From Strongylocentrotus purpuratus (Eukaryota > Echinodermata > Echinoidea > Camarodonta > Strongylocentrotidae), in contig NW_022145611.1 in assembly GCF_000002235.5 (NCBI RefSeq), positions 13,300,882-13,364,881 on the forward strand: a DNA stretch of 64,000 nucleotides, in the 5' to 3' direction. Made by a program: the position numbers and the translations under genes. Under the pieces are notes generated by a model that did no database searches, was not told the DNA's origin, and was given only the letters and a program-made list of their open reading frames with translations. Shown piece after piece: positions 14,002 to 26,800 of the stretch (the first letter of the stretch is position 1; every line of letters begins with the position of its first letter).

Positions 14002-14242
14002 CTTGACTAGTCAGAATGTAAGATATGCGCTTAGTAGTTGTGAGGACCATACGTCACATCACGTGATCAACAATCTGACATCGGTGTGGCAAATTTAAAT
14101 GTTTTGCTAGAAATAACCGAAATAGAAATCGCTCTTAAAAATCAACCGATTGAAGTACAGCAGTGATATTTGGCAGTTTTAACCTTTGATTTATTTACAA
14201 CATGCTATGATTTTTGAAAATTCGAGTGGACTTGTCCTTTAA

Positions 14243-14800
14243 ACAAATTCAGCGATTACCTACTGTTGTGTACATGTAGGTTAGGTTCCAGAGTAAGGCA
14301 GTGGAGTTCACTGATCTAACATTCAAGATCATGGATATACAAGCAATGTGTTGTTGGAGCATTAATAAATACCAAGAATACCCAGCAACAAATACAATAT
14401 CACACATCAGATATAAAGAAAAATAACAAAAGAACCCCCTCTTTCTCCTTCTTAAAAGGCTTTAAAGATTATCTAGGTTCCGGAGTAAGGCAGTGAGGTT
14501 TACCAATCTTACATTCAAGATCATGCACATACAAGCAATGTGTTGTTGGAGCATCATGATATACAATGGATATCAAGGAAACCCAGTCACAAGAACAATA
14601 TCACACATCCAATATAAAGAAAACTAGCAAAAGAACCCTGTCTTTTCCTTCTATTTGGGTACTTCTTTAAGTTCTTGAAAGGCATCAAAGATTATCTACT
14701 GTCCTGTAGGTTAGGTTCTGGAGTAAGGCAGTGAGGTTCACCAACCTTACATTCGAGAACATGGACATACATGTAAGGTGTTGTTGAAGCATCATGTTAC
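14243..14800. repeat. Right part of the ~235-bp tandem repeat
   Basis: This continues the array interrupted by the Kolobok-like insertion. Anchors lie at about 14323, 14515 and 14753, with spacings of 192 and 238 bp. The last unit runs to within a few tens of bases of the GALNT2 exon 4 donor. Confidence 0.85.
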
Positions 14801-14824
14801 AAAATTGGGAAGATAAATACTCAC

Positions 14825-14892
14825 GGTCATCACTGTAATCATCCACCAGAATAATTTCCTTGATCATATGAGGCGGGCTTCTCCTCAGGACA
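14825..14892 (-). CDS. GALNT2: GALNT2 coding exon 4
   Basis: 68 bp. Acceptor TTTCAG at 14893 and donor GTGAGT from 14824. It encodes [20 protein letters not shown] plus SDD. The ILVDD strand is part of the UDP-GalNAc binding fold. Phase is 2 in, 1 out. Confidence 0.94.
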
Positions 14893-17800
14893 CTGAAAGA
14901 GAAAACCAAAGCTCACGAGATTAGAACTCTCTTCTTACGTCCAAAACAATGGTGTGTTACTTGTAAGGAACCCGTGAAGGATGAGGGGAAAGAATGAAGA
15001 TAGGGGGGTGACGTAGAATGAGAAAGAGATAGGGACAGTGAGATGGAGAGAGGGACAGTGAGATGGAGAGAGGGACAGATCCGACAGACAGAGGGGTAGA
15101 GGAAAGTGATTGGTAAAGATTGGTGCAAGGAAGAGACTGAGAGAGACTGATCATGAGATATAGTCAAAGAAAGGATAGAGTGGGGAAAAGAGAGAAGAGA
15201 GAGTGAAAGCAGGAGAAGAAAAAAACATAATCCAAAACAACTGTGTGTTACTTGTAAGCAACCAATGGAGGATGAGGGGAAAGAATGAAGATTAGGGGGA
15301 GAGAAAGAGTGAGAAAGAGACAAATAGGTAGGGACAGAGGGGTAGAGGAAAGTGATTGGTAAATCTTGGTGTAAGAAAGCGACAGAGATGGACTGATCGT
15401 AAGATAAAGTGATAGAAAGGTTAGAGAGGGAAAAAGAGGGAAAGAGAGAGAAAGTGAAAACAGGAGAAAAAATACAAAAGCAAGGAGAGATGAGAAGACA
15501 GATAGCACGATGGAAGGTGTTACACTGAAAGAAAAACATAGATAACATCCCGTCAAAACAAGAACAAAGGAAGAGATAAGAGATACAAAAACCACAGAAC
15601 ACTAATCAATAATATCATCTTGTTTACAAGCACCTGCAAGAGAATACTGAAAGTACAGATAATCAGCTCTGCATATGGTCTTTAATTTTTTTCTTCTTTC
15701 TGAAGTACAAAATGAAACAGAAAAAAAAACTTAAATCTTGTCCAAAAATTGTGTTAATAAATATAAAAATCTGCCCTAAAAGTTTACAATTTCTATGTTT
15801 TAACAAAATAAGGAATAGGAAGATTAATTACATTACAAATGTTACATTTACAAAGTTACATTTAAAAAGCTTATTAGGAAAGCTTGAAATTCAAAATAAA
15901 TTAAAAGTAAAAAAAATAATTCTAGATTTGAGTCTTAATCATCTGCTCACCTGACGACTGTTCTAACTAATGTTGAGCGTGCTTCATTGTGGAAAGTAAT
16001 GATGACACTTGTAGCAGGTAAAATCGAATCCCATGAAAGTTTTCTGCATCTGTATGTTGTTAAGAAAATAATAAAAGATATGAGAATGTGAAAATAATAC
16101 TGAATTCAATTTAAGAAATATAAATCAATAGAAGAAAAAAAGCAAATTTATGTGAGATAAAAACACTGAATTTAAGAGACATTCTAGATCAGCACTGTGG
16201 GTCAGTTTTGAGGCTGTGCAGAGACATTTTTGGTGGGGTGACTTGAATATTAAATTCTCTGGTTTTACACTTCCGACACATGAAATTCACTTTAACGACA
16301 TTATAACAGAGAAGAGCCTACAGTACAGTGTAAAATAGCTGCATTCCTCTTTTAATTTGTTACATCACAATCAGATTTATCACCAGGGGGATTTGAGTTT
16401 CAACGAATTTCTGATTCTGCATCTTGATTTGAAATGGCTCGTTTTTAACTATCAAGAAATTTATCAGATTAGTTTCATTCATTCAATTATCATGTGATGT
16501 TCTGGTCGAAGTTTTTGGAAGCTTGGCACGTTAACATCTCAAATTGCATGATTAGAGCCCGCCGCGGATGTAAATCAAACCTGAATAAATAAGAGGAGAG
16601 CTCCAAAACAAGTCGTACTGGGGGAACAATTTGTGCAAACGGAAAGTGTTTACACCGATGCAAGACAACATCTTGAGATGAGGGGGAGGTGATCCGCAAT
16701 GTCCGACAGTATGACATTTAAAGCACTTCAAAGCATTTTATCTCAAATCTCAGGAATTGATTTCCTGTACAACGCCGAATTTCCACACCGTGACATTTAA
16801 AGTGTATCCTAACATTCGGTGTGAAAACACAGGCATTGATTTCTTGTACAATAGAGTATTCAAACAGGATTTTCCAAAAGAACCTTCAAAGTTGTTCTTC
16901 TTCTCACCTGAGATTTTTTCTAAAAAAGTGCTGAGGGCTACCAGACCAGTACTTATGGCAGACTTATCAACTTGAAGAAAAAAACATTATTATCCAAATC
17001 ATTTTTCGTGCATCATGCTTTTTTTTGTTGGTCATTTATATCATGCAGTGTGTGTATGTGGGTGGGAAGGGGGAGGGGTAGTGATTTTTTTTCAGGGGGA
17101 GTATTTTAAGTATTTTTTCTGAGAACTCAGGAATTGATTTTGTAAACAACACTGAATTTGCAAACTGACATTTAAAGGGCATCAAAAGATTCAGTATGGA
17201 ATATTGGGACTTATTTCTTGTACATTAGGTAGTTTACACATGATTTGCCATTATCAAAGAAGTTATTGTCCTTCTCACCCAAGTTATTAAAACAATACTG
17301 GGGCTACTTAAAGCAGACTTGGAGATCATCCTATTTCTTAAATCTTTCATGCATTCCAAAAATTAGGGTGTATGTAGTGATGTTTTTTTAAGTGGGAGAT
17401 TACCCTCCTCCCCCCCCCCCCCCACCACCCACTATTTCCACCGGTTCATTGCCCTGTAACATTGTTTCTCCTGGATTTGCATGATTTATGCATGATAACA
17501 TACTGCTCCTGCTTCATATCCGTTGGGTGTCATTCCAATGATGCTTTAAGTCATTACACAGGCAAACATAGTGATCTGCGCCCGGTCACTGACATTGTAA
17601 GTTTCCAACATTTTCCTCTTCATTACTTTAGCTTGACTTGCACGATCTTCTTGATAGGAACTTGTATCAATCACCTGATAAATAATTTGTATACAGCCAG
17701 AATGTATAAAATCAACCTAACTTGGCGCACGGAACGCACAGGTAAGTCGACTACATGTACATGTAGTCTACTCTCAAGTCTGTCTTGTGCTTAATGAGAA

Positions 17801-20800
17801 TGTCATTGAACTTGCAATATGTTTGTATTTAAACATTTGAAGCTCATATTTTGAATAAAGTGTAGAAAAATGGAACCCATATCATACTAACAAATATTTT
17901 CTGGTGATTGGTACATTTTACTGCAGGAAAATTGATATAACCTGTACATGTTAAGGCTGTGCACAACCGTGTAATGAGGTACCCGAGTACACTCCTAGGC
18001 TTACAAGCGAATACTCGAATATTCGGACGCCACGTTTTAAAAAAAAAAATTTATAGCCACCACCATACCCAAGAGCAGTTGAAGGTGCCGATTTAATAAT
18101 AATAATAACAGCAATAAACAATGCTGTTTTAAAAACCAAAGATGGCAGAATAATCCATTTTCCTCCGAGTTCAAACAGAAATCCGGACATTTGGTCCCAC
18201 TTTCTGAGTGGTGAGTTTTTTTTGTTTTTTTTTAATTTTCTATTTATGCCCCTCCACCTCGTGCTATGCCTGGCAATGTCTCCCAGCTCAGTAATCGGTG
18301 TGTTGACTCACCACTTGGTAACTAGAACAACACTCAAATTTGTCTATCATCTTGGTTTGAAAGTAATCTTTAATTCTTTCTGATAGATCTCAATATGTAG
18401 TTTATAATAATAATTCCTTCAAATTGTCAAATTGTACAAGGCGTACCACAAGGTTCTATCCTTGGTCCTCTACTGTTTTTTAATTTACATTACTAATGAT
18501 CTTACACATTCAGCTGCACCTCGCAGTTAAATGAAAGGCCTTCCCGCGTGGGTTTTTTAACATGGAACTGGCTTGCTGCCGACAGAGTCGGCAAAAAAGA
18601 GTCCCCCCCCCAAAAAAAAAAAGAAGCGCAGTCAATACACAAGGGCTGTTTATACACAGTTAAGTACGGTACAGTAAAAATAAAAAATAAATTAGTTACC
18701 TGTAGGTACAAAATTGTACATTTTAGAGTGCTTGAAAAATAAAAATTGTATGGATCAAATATCTTATCCAAATGTGCACTCCTCCATGTAGATAAAACAT
18801 TACATTTTCTTCGGTATGGATGCCCTGGATTTCATGATATTAAAGTGACTTCTTCCTTTTCTAAATGGAAATGTGCTGACCAAGCTTGAATTCACGTTAA
18901 CTAACCCCATTAATCTCTACACCATCCAATCCCATCAATTCACTTTCATTAAGTTAGTGATATACTTGTTAGTCTACATACATACTGTATATGCACTCCT
19001 GATGCAACCAAACTTATTTCCCATACCACCAGGGGAACTGTACCTTAGCCTACAAGCTATGCTACTTTATAATAGAATAGATACACGTCTTGCTTCCTGG
19101 GAATGCTCAAATCCCATCACTGGTGATAACAAGCAGACATACAACACCAAATCAACTCATTAAACAGCCTCTAAAGCTTGCAAAGCACACCTTCCTACCC
19201 TCCTTGTTGGCTCAAGGGCTATCGTTTGCCCGCTTTGCTAGCTTTCCCCCCGGATAAATGTACATGTACCTGCACTTCCAAACAAGAGATATTGAGAGAG
19301 GTATCGGTATCTTAGCAAGTTCACCAAACACACCCAAGTAGCAATGTGGAGGTGGTCAACTTGTTGATCCTGGGTGGATTGATTCCATTGTGGCCTAGGA
19401 CACAGATCCGTATAAAGCGCAGCAGAGCACATCGTGTTCTCCATAAGAGCTACGTCCTAACTGGTAAACAAGTAATCCGTGTCTTGGGCATAGGTTAGCT
19501 GATTAATTACCACATGCAGGCCGCCTGATGCTGGCCATGTCTCATGTGAGCGCTGCATGTGATATTAGAGGATAAATCAGGCAGATGGGAGGGGCCAACT
19601 GCCTTCTGAATTGGGTACTGTATATACCTAATGAACATGTTACATGTAGACTGGAGCCAGAGGAGAATTCACCCACTCACTACTGACTTCTCTCAATCCC
19701 ATTCCGTTAGGCCAATACAGAAATCACTCTAATACCATAGACCAAGGATTACATCTTCTCAGAATCCAAACTCAATGTGCCACTGACTTTGACTTGAAAC
19801 ATTAAATCTAGGCTTGACACTAACAGGTGCCCGGTAACACATGGAAACCCATAATCTACATGCATGTCCTCACCCCCAAAATTTGGAAGTACATATTGAC
19901 CGTAAAAAATTTAATCCGGACCCCCTTCCAATTAAATTAGCTATCCACAGCATACATCTGTACTGTAGGTCTAAAAATTAATGTATAGTATGATGCTGAA
20001 AGGATTAATGGTTGAACCTAGGACTGTAAATATGGTCCTCATTTACAATACAAGTCAAGATGCAGGAGGCCGTACATGGGAATTAGGACCAGGGAGTTAT
20101 TTTGATGGAATATATTCAAGCATCTTATCTATTCTCAGACAATATCGTATGACAGTTTTTGTCAAGGGTTAAAAGGGTTCAGAAGCAGACTAGCTACAAT
20201 AAACATAAAATCACCTACACTTGTACATGTACATGTATATGACTACTGTGAGGTTTATTTGAAAATCTGTCATTAACCAATATGCAGGTACATTAAAAGT
20301 GCATAAAAATCAAGCACAATGAAGCACTTTTGTAAGCCTACTTCAAACTGTACAATAAATGAACAACCCTTCTATTTAATTAAGTGACTTCTTACATAAG
20401 CAGGTATTTTTGAGAATCGATTGCAGCTCAGTGTACATACAACCATGTAAGGGATTAAAATCATTACAAGTTTATCAGCAAAGCAAGAAATTGAGGTACA
20501 TGTGTATGGGGACATGAAGATTACCATATTTGATCTCTGTGCTTGGCAACGCAACCACTACCGTTTCTAATTAGGTTTTATATACTACCTGTTATTCAAA
20601 TATGTCCCGGTCTAAAAAGCAAAGTACAAACACAAAAGACCATAGCATGACCTCAGAGCTTAGGCTACATTTGTATGCATTTAGTGCAAATCCTTACAAT
20701 GTGTCCTGTATAAAACATACCCTTTTTTCCAATTGTGTCAAAAAAAGTTTATTGACATTACTCAATATCCAAGAGATTTTTCATTTTTGAAATGTCGTAT

Positions 20801-23800
20801 TGTCGTACACAATGCATGGAATCATCCATCTGTGACCAGTTCCTTTACAAATTACAATACAGGTAGTATATGTACATACATTCCATACTTTTTTTTAATA
20901 ACTATACAGAGGAAACTTGGCTGCTTGTTTAGGGTCACGGTGAAAGTAGATTATGAGTCACTGATCCATACATGCGTTACATGAACAAGTACAGTGTAGG
21001 AATTGGCTACGTGTCATGTACATGTCTCACGCCAGGATCTCTGAATATGACTGGTGAAGAAGAAAATAAAGAATTCCTTCAAGAGACCTAAATATTATAA
21101 AAGTATGTGTGTTTTCTGAGTGTAGCTTACAGACCTGACTTCTAACTTAGTACATGTACATGTACATGTACATGTACAGTATATGAAGCTAAATTTCTAT
21201 GTTACAGGTAGTTTTAAGAAAATTTTATATTGGATACAAATATTTTATCATGATTATGTTTTATGTACAAGTAGCAGTGGAAGTACTTCGTTAACCCTTT
21301 AACGACAACCATTCCACATTTTGTGGTTTGGCTCAAAAAAATTGATTTCAGAGCCCTAAGAAACATTCCAGATGCATGACTGGAAAGGGCAGAAATTTGT
21401 GCACACACTTCATCTATTTTTAATTGATGACTATATTGCATTTGATGCCAAGAATTCTTAAAGGAAAATAAGCTTTAATATCCTTAATCTGACGTTCAGA
21501 GATCCAAAGTCATGTTTTTTTTTCCTATAAAAATCCGCCTTTCTCCAACTTTTGATCTAACCATAAAAGATAAATATGACTGTTTCCAATTTGAAGAATA
21601 TTATGTGATCAATGAAGCCCTGAAAAAAATTCCTGAAAGGGTTATAAAAAAAACATGTAGACAAGTACATGTACATGTACTCAAGCTTGCCAACAGGTTA
21701 CAGGTGTATGTACAGTACAAGGTTCCATTATTCTGTCCTTTATTAGAAAAATGAATTGCAAACAAAGGTTTTGTTTCAATTTAGATACATGTAAGGGGGA
21801 AAAATAGAAAGGTTTTATATTGTTTATAGCCTTTATGTACATGTATCTGGTACTTCATGTCAAACACATCAAAAATGTATTAAATTAAAACCACAGTTAT
21901 AATACCTAATAAGTTAGGTATTGACAATAATTGACAAACATAGTTTAGCCTAGATATAAAGAATCTGCATTAACTACAAATAAATTGAAAACAAGTCGTT
22001 ATTTTTTTTTGGGGGGGGGGAGGGGGGTTGGGGGAGGGAGGTTTAAAAAACAACGACCAACCTAAAGTTACATGTGCTTGTTGTTTGTTATTATGGAGGA
22101 TCATTATTATCAAGATCTTTAAAAGTTCACCTCCTAGTCCTCATAATCAATCCACGATCATTACTCTGTATACAGATATCTCCATTCTTGAGAGAGCTTG
22201 GGGCGCAGATATTGGATACCTGGAAGACTCTACAGGGACCCCACGGATGATTGAAATCACCCATCTGTCTGCAGTCATTCACAGTATCCTCTATCATCAT
22301 TCCTCACCCATGCTAACTCATCATCATAACAGCTACGTTCACATGACAGGCCGTTAAGTAAACCTGAGGTTTAATTCATGGTTTAAAACTTCAAGGCTAT
22401 CTTGTAGTTAGGGAACTTGCAGACGCACTATAGTTTCATCGAAGCCTCGGTCACAAATGCCATTACGAACTGCTACGAGCGCCGCACAAACGATTTTCAG
22501 ACCATGGAAATTCGGGAAGACCATGGAAAAACAGGGAGATACAAACCTCCCTTTGTGACCGTAATTTAACTTTAAAAGTTTACTTGGAGTCAAAGTAAAA
22601 ACCAAAACAATTTCATGATTACTGCTTTAACTTTGAGCCAAGGGGGATCCATACTTAGAGTTAAATGGGTGGTGCGGACAAAATTAACATTGAGTTAAAA
22701 ACCTTGAGCAGCCAAGTGAACCTAGGTTGTTGTAAGTGGGTCAGTGATTAACCCGTTGAGGTTAATAGCAAACTTGAAGTTTAATTAAAACTAGAACAGT
22801 TTCGTGCGAACATAGATATAGCTATAGACTTGTTGAAGTCATAAAGCGGTGTAGCTAAGGGCGCGTTCATGCTTGATTTTGATGGCCAGAATCAGGCATC
22901 TGTTACGCGTTTAGTTTAAAACACGATTGCGTTCATGCTCACTTTTGTAGAATCACCGAAAAACGGCGATCACGATCGCCGATCGTAAACTCACAAAAAG
23001 ATGCGTTTACAATTTGTAAACGCGTTTAAATGGGGTCAACGCACTGACCTCTAGTGGGTGTACGTAGCATGCGCACACAGGTTTGCGAATCCAGCTGAAG
23101 GCCACCCAAGGAGAATTGCCTGGAGAAGTGAGCATGAACAGTGCACCGTGGAACTGCGATTACGATGAGCGTTTACGATGAGCGTTACAAATCGCTCATT
23201 CTGCCTTCAAAATCAAGCATGAACGCGCCCTAAGTATAGCATATTCATGAGTAGGGTGCATAATGCTGGTAGTACAATACATGAATGTAATATAACAAGG
23301 GCTAAGCTGATCTTGTGAAGCACTGTAGAATTGGGTGAATGGCATGGCATCAAATACAATGTAGGGACTAAATTTTGACAACTTTGTTGGTATTGTGACT
23401 CTTTATCTTGATTACAGATAAATTGTTTGAATTGCTGTTACGATTGCTGTTTGCAAAAGTGTCTTCTGCCAACGCAACCATCAACGCGTAGTCATTCGCA
23501 CAGTTATGCGCCATATTATTACAAAAATAGGTAATTTCACTAGAAGAGTAGGCTTATTGACTACATATTTTTCAAAATTACTCCTTTTTTTTAACGTCTT
23601 GTTATTGAACATTGCCTCAACCATCGTGACTGAATCCGAATACACTTGCTGCTATGTTAGGCAAGTTTTATGCACATCTTCTAGTCGGTAGAAAGAGAAC
23701 ACATTGTTGAAGAAGTAATGCATTAATATAGAAGTACAGTCAATAGTGACTGCCCAAGGGAAACACACAAAGTGGTCTTTATAGGCAGGTTCCTTCTACG

Positions 23801-26800
23801 TTTCGATGAGAAACCATTTTCTTGGGAAACAAAAAATGTAGTCTTTGTAGACAAGTGGTCACTAAAGCAGAACACTGTACACTTCTGGTATGTTGTAAAA
23901 TTGTTTCCATTGGCAGAACTACCCCCAAGTTGTTGACTTGTGGAGATTAGAGTTGAACCTGACCCCACATAAAAGATATGAGGCTGCACAGTAAAACACA
24001 GGTTATCACCCGACACAAACTAAACGTACAGTACCGGTACATGATATTCTGTTCCAGGAAAAAAATAAATGGGGTGCTCATACTTACAGTGAATTTCTTG
24101 TGTCTGGTACCTCTCTATCCATGGCAAGTTTGTCACTCTCTACTTGGTTGAACTTATTTCTCACGTAGGCATCACCACCCGGGCGAACTTTGGTTTTCTC
24201 TATGTATGCGGCAACATCAAAGTTTCTCCATGATTTGTCCTTTTCATGGGCGTGTTCAGGGTTGTTAATGTCCCCTAAATGTGCTGGTACATCTGCGGCA
24301 TCAAATTTCAGTCTTCCTTTTCTTGAATTCTGAAAATCAAAGATAAAAATGAGAAGAAATTATACTTCTACTTCGGAACATTTATCAAGAGGGGAAGGAC
24401 AGGAAGATTCCTTCATTCTTTCAATTCCTCCAAATTTCCCGTAATGAATTTTACATCTTGATTTTCTAATCCATAAAATTAACAGTTAACAATTAACAAT
24501 TGACAATTTTGCGACTACTTGCCTATTCTTTGGACCTTCATGGACTTTTCTTTCTCATCCACTTACCAGCACAAAAATGATAAATTGGCTGTAGTCAGTA
24601 TTGATGATCATAATAGAAATAAATGACAAGCAATTGATATCTATAAAAACCTGGGATTCAAAACCATGTGGTTTAACTTTATTTTAATGACCACACCACT
24701 GTAAAACCACAAACTTTTATGAACCTCTAAAGGCTCTAATAAACCATTACTTTCTTATCATTTTATGTGATTCCATTACTAGCTACCGGTAAATGAAACT
24801 CCAAATTCTGGAACACTCCTCATATTTACGAAAACTTTTTTTCAGAAAACTCTTAAACGTACATTGTCAGTTAGTCAGACCGAAGAAAGAAAATTCTCGA
24901 TGCCCATCACAAACAAGTACATGTACTTTTAATGCAAAAAAACAAAGGCCTACAACTAAACGTGGCTAAACGTTGCTCCCAAGATTTATTCAGATGTACT
25001 TAATATTCCAATCTCCAGGCAAATTGAAGTTAGCTCATCTGAAGAAGAGCCATTTATTTTTTTCTTCAGGGAAGCAATGTCTCACAGTTGGACACACATG
25101 CTCATCAAAGGATGTAAAAACCCACAAATAGAAAACACCTGGTACTTGTAGCCACAGGAAGCAATTGGACTCTGCTCAGCTGAGCTCCAATAACCCAACA
25201 GGCGTGTATTAATAGACAGACTTTCCCTTTAAAGAAGTTCAAGGTAACGCAACGAGACATGAGATGGCTGCAGGCAACATTCCTTCCTCATGAGCATTTC
25301 TCCTGGACTTGAAACCGGAGTGTGATAATGATGGGTAAAACACAGGAAAAACCCTTTGATTGGTCAATAGGCCATTTTCGTAATGTAACCAAATTTAATG
25401 CTTAAGTCTTTGTGAAGTGCCTCAATACAAGTTATTTCATACACCTGATAGGAATAAAAGTATTTTAATAGTCAGAATGCAACTGCATATATTAAGTGTT
25501 GCTAGGTAGGTCAAGCCATAATGCTTGTCCAACCTGACAACAACTAATGTATGTAGTTTGGATTATGTCTATTGAAATACTATTATTCTTATCAGGTGAA
25601 TAAAATAATTTGTATTGAGGCACTTCACAAAGACGTATATGCATTAAATTTGGTTACATTACGAAAATGGCCTATTAGAATAGGCCTTTTTCATAATGTA
25701 ACCAAATTTAATGCATACATGTATCTTTGTGAAGTGCCTCAATACAAATTATTTTATTCACCTGATAAGAATAATAGTATTTCAATAGACAGAATTTGAA
25801 CTGCATACATTAGTTGTTGTCAGGTAGGACAAACACTATGGCTTGACCTACATGTACCTAACAACACTTAATATATACAGTTGCATTCTGACTATTGAAA
25901 TACTATTATGCTTATCAGGTGAATGAAATGATTTGTATTGAGGCACTTCGCAAAGAAATGCATCAAATTTGGTTACATTACGAAAATGGCCTATTGGAAA
26001 AGCACCAGGTACATGTACTGTCATGTACTGTACATCATGCAGGGGAGGAATGTCCTGCATTCATTATTATGGAGAGCTTTTTATGATTGCAGGGGAGATG
26101 GAGGAAGCAAAGGCTACAGACATGCCTACATAAAATGTCTTTGTTTACAGTGAGAACTGAGATGTATTTTAATGACATTGAATACACAGAACAACCTACT
26201 GAGATGTATTGTGATTTGCTGGTGTTATAGACACAAGTGGTATATACATGTACATGTATTATAAACATGATGACTTATTCTTTTTAAATTAAAAAAAAAA
26301 ACTTCCTTGTTTTTCTGATTAATTCTCTGAAAGCTACCCATTATTATTTTTCTTACCATTATCAATATTATTTTGTTGTAAAGTTGATAAAAATGCAGAG
26401 AGAAAGCATCAGAGAACATTCTACATAATATTATGGCCAGCCCCACTTTTAAAGCTGATCCTTTTCAGTCTCTTCCATCCACTTTCTTAAAGTGATTTGT
26501 AAACGACTATGGCTCTAACTAGTTAAATAAAAATGAATACACAAACATGCACATGTATGTTGTTGTTCTTGATTTGGGTTTTTTTTTTTTTCCACAAATG
26601 TGCATTGTATCCAATAGACCAGTTTGTAATCAGCACATGGTTCAAATGACCCAAAATATCCACGGACCTTTTAAACATGGTGAAGTCCCACAATTTTTGT
26701 ATTTTAGAGTATTTAGTACAAAAGTCTTTAAGAAGTGTTTCATGCAAACTTTTGTCTGCCTTCTTGAGAAAAATACTGCCGCCTGTATTCCATACAAATA

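Larger units (their letters stand above)
8980..14238 (-). mobile_element. Kolobok-like DNA transposon with THAP-domain ORF, 5.26 kb
   Basis: Both ends carry the perfect 16-bp terminal inverted repeat AGGACAAGTCCACTCG. The element is flanked by TTAA at 8976-8979 and 14239-14242. A further inverted match lies about 200 bp in from each end: TGACGTAGGGTCCTCACAAC near 9164, and its reverse complement with small changes near 14037. TTAA duplication plus a THAP DNA-binding domain points to the Kolobok superfamily; piggyBac also uses TTAA but lacks THAP. The THAP frame starts 237 bp inside the right end and reads leftwards. I recognise no transposase catalytic core. The middle holds a large CAT-type microsatellite and AT-rich DNA, so the copy is probably degenerate. 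Strand is given by the THAP frame. Confidence 0.77.
16050..24087. other. GALNT2 intron 2 (8 kb)
   Basis: No coding exon was recognised. It contains a diverged direct repeat pair (16725-16975 and 17105-17330), a composite TIR/RT element copy (18195-18670), many TACATGTA clusters, a poly-G tract near 22010, and a PIF/Harbinger-like MITE (22859-23230). A small inverted repeat (CGGTCACAAA near 22448 and TTTGTGACCG near 22552) may be another short MITE. Confidence 0.6.

Noticed and set aside
14913-15602. 229-codon Ser/Leu-rich minus-strand frame
   Set aside because: It spans the GA-rich 291-bp tandem duplication in GALNT2 intron 3; its apparent internal repeats mirror the DNA repeat.
17950-18060. 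Possible hAT end with CGAATATTCG words
   Set aside because: Only one end-like stretch was seen, with no inverse partner or target duplication.
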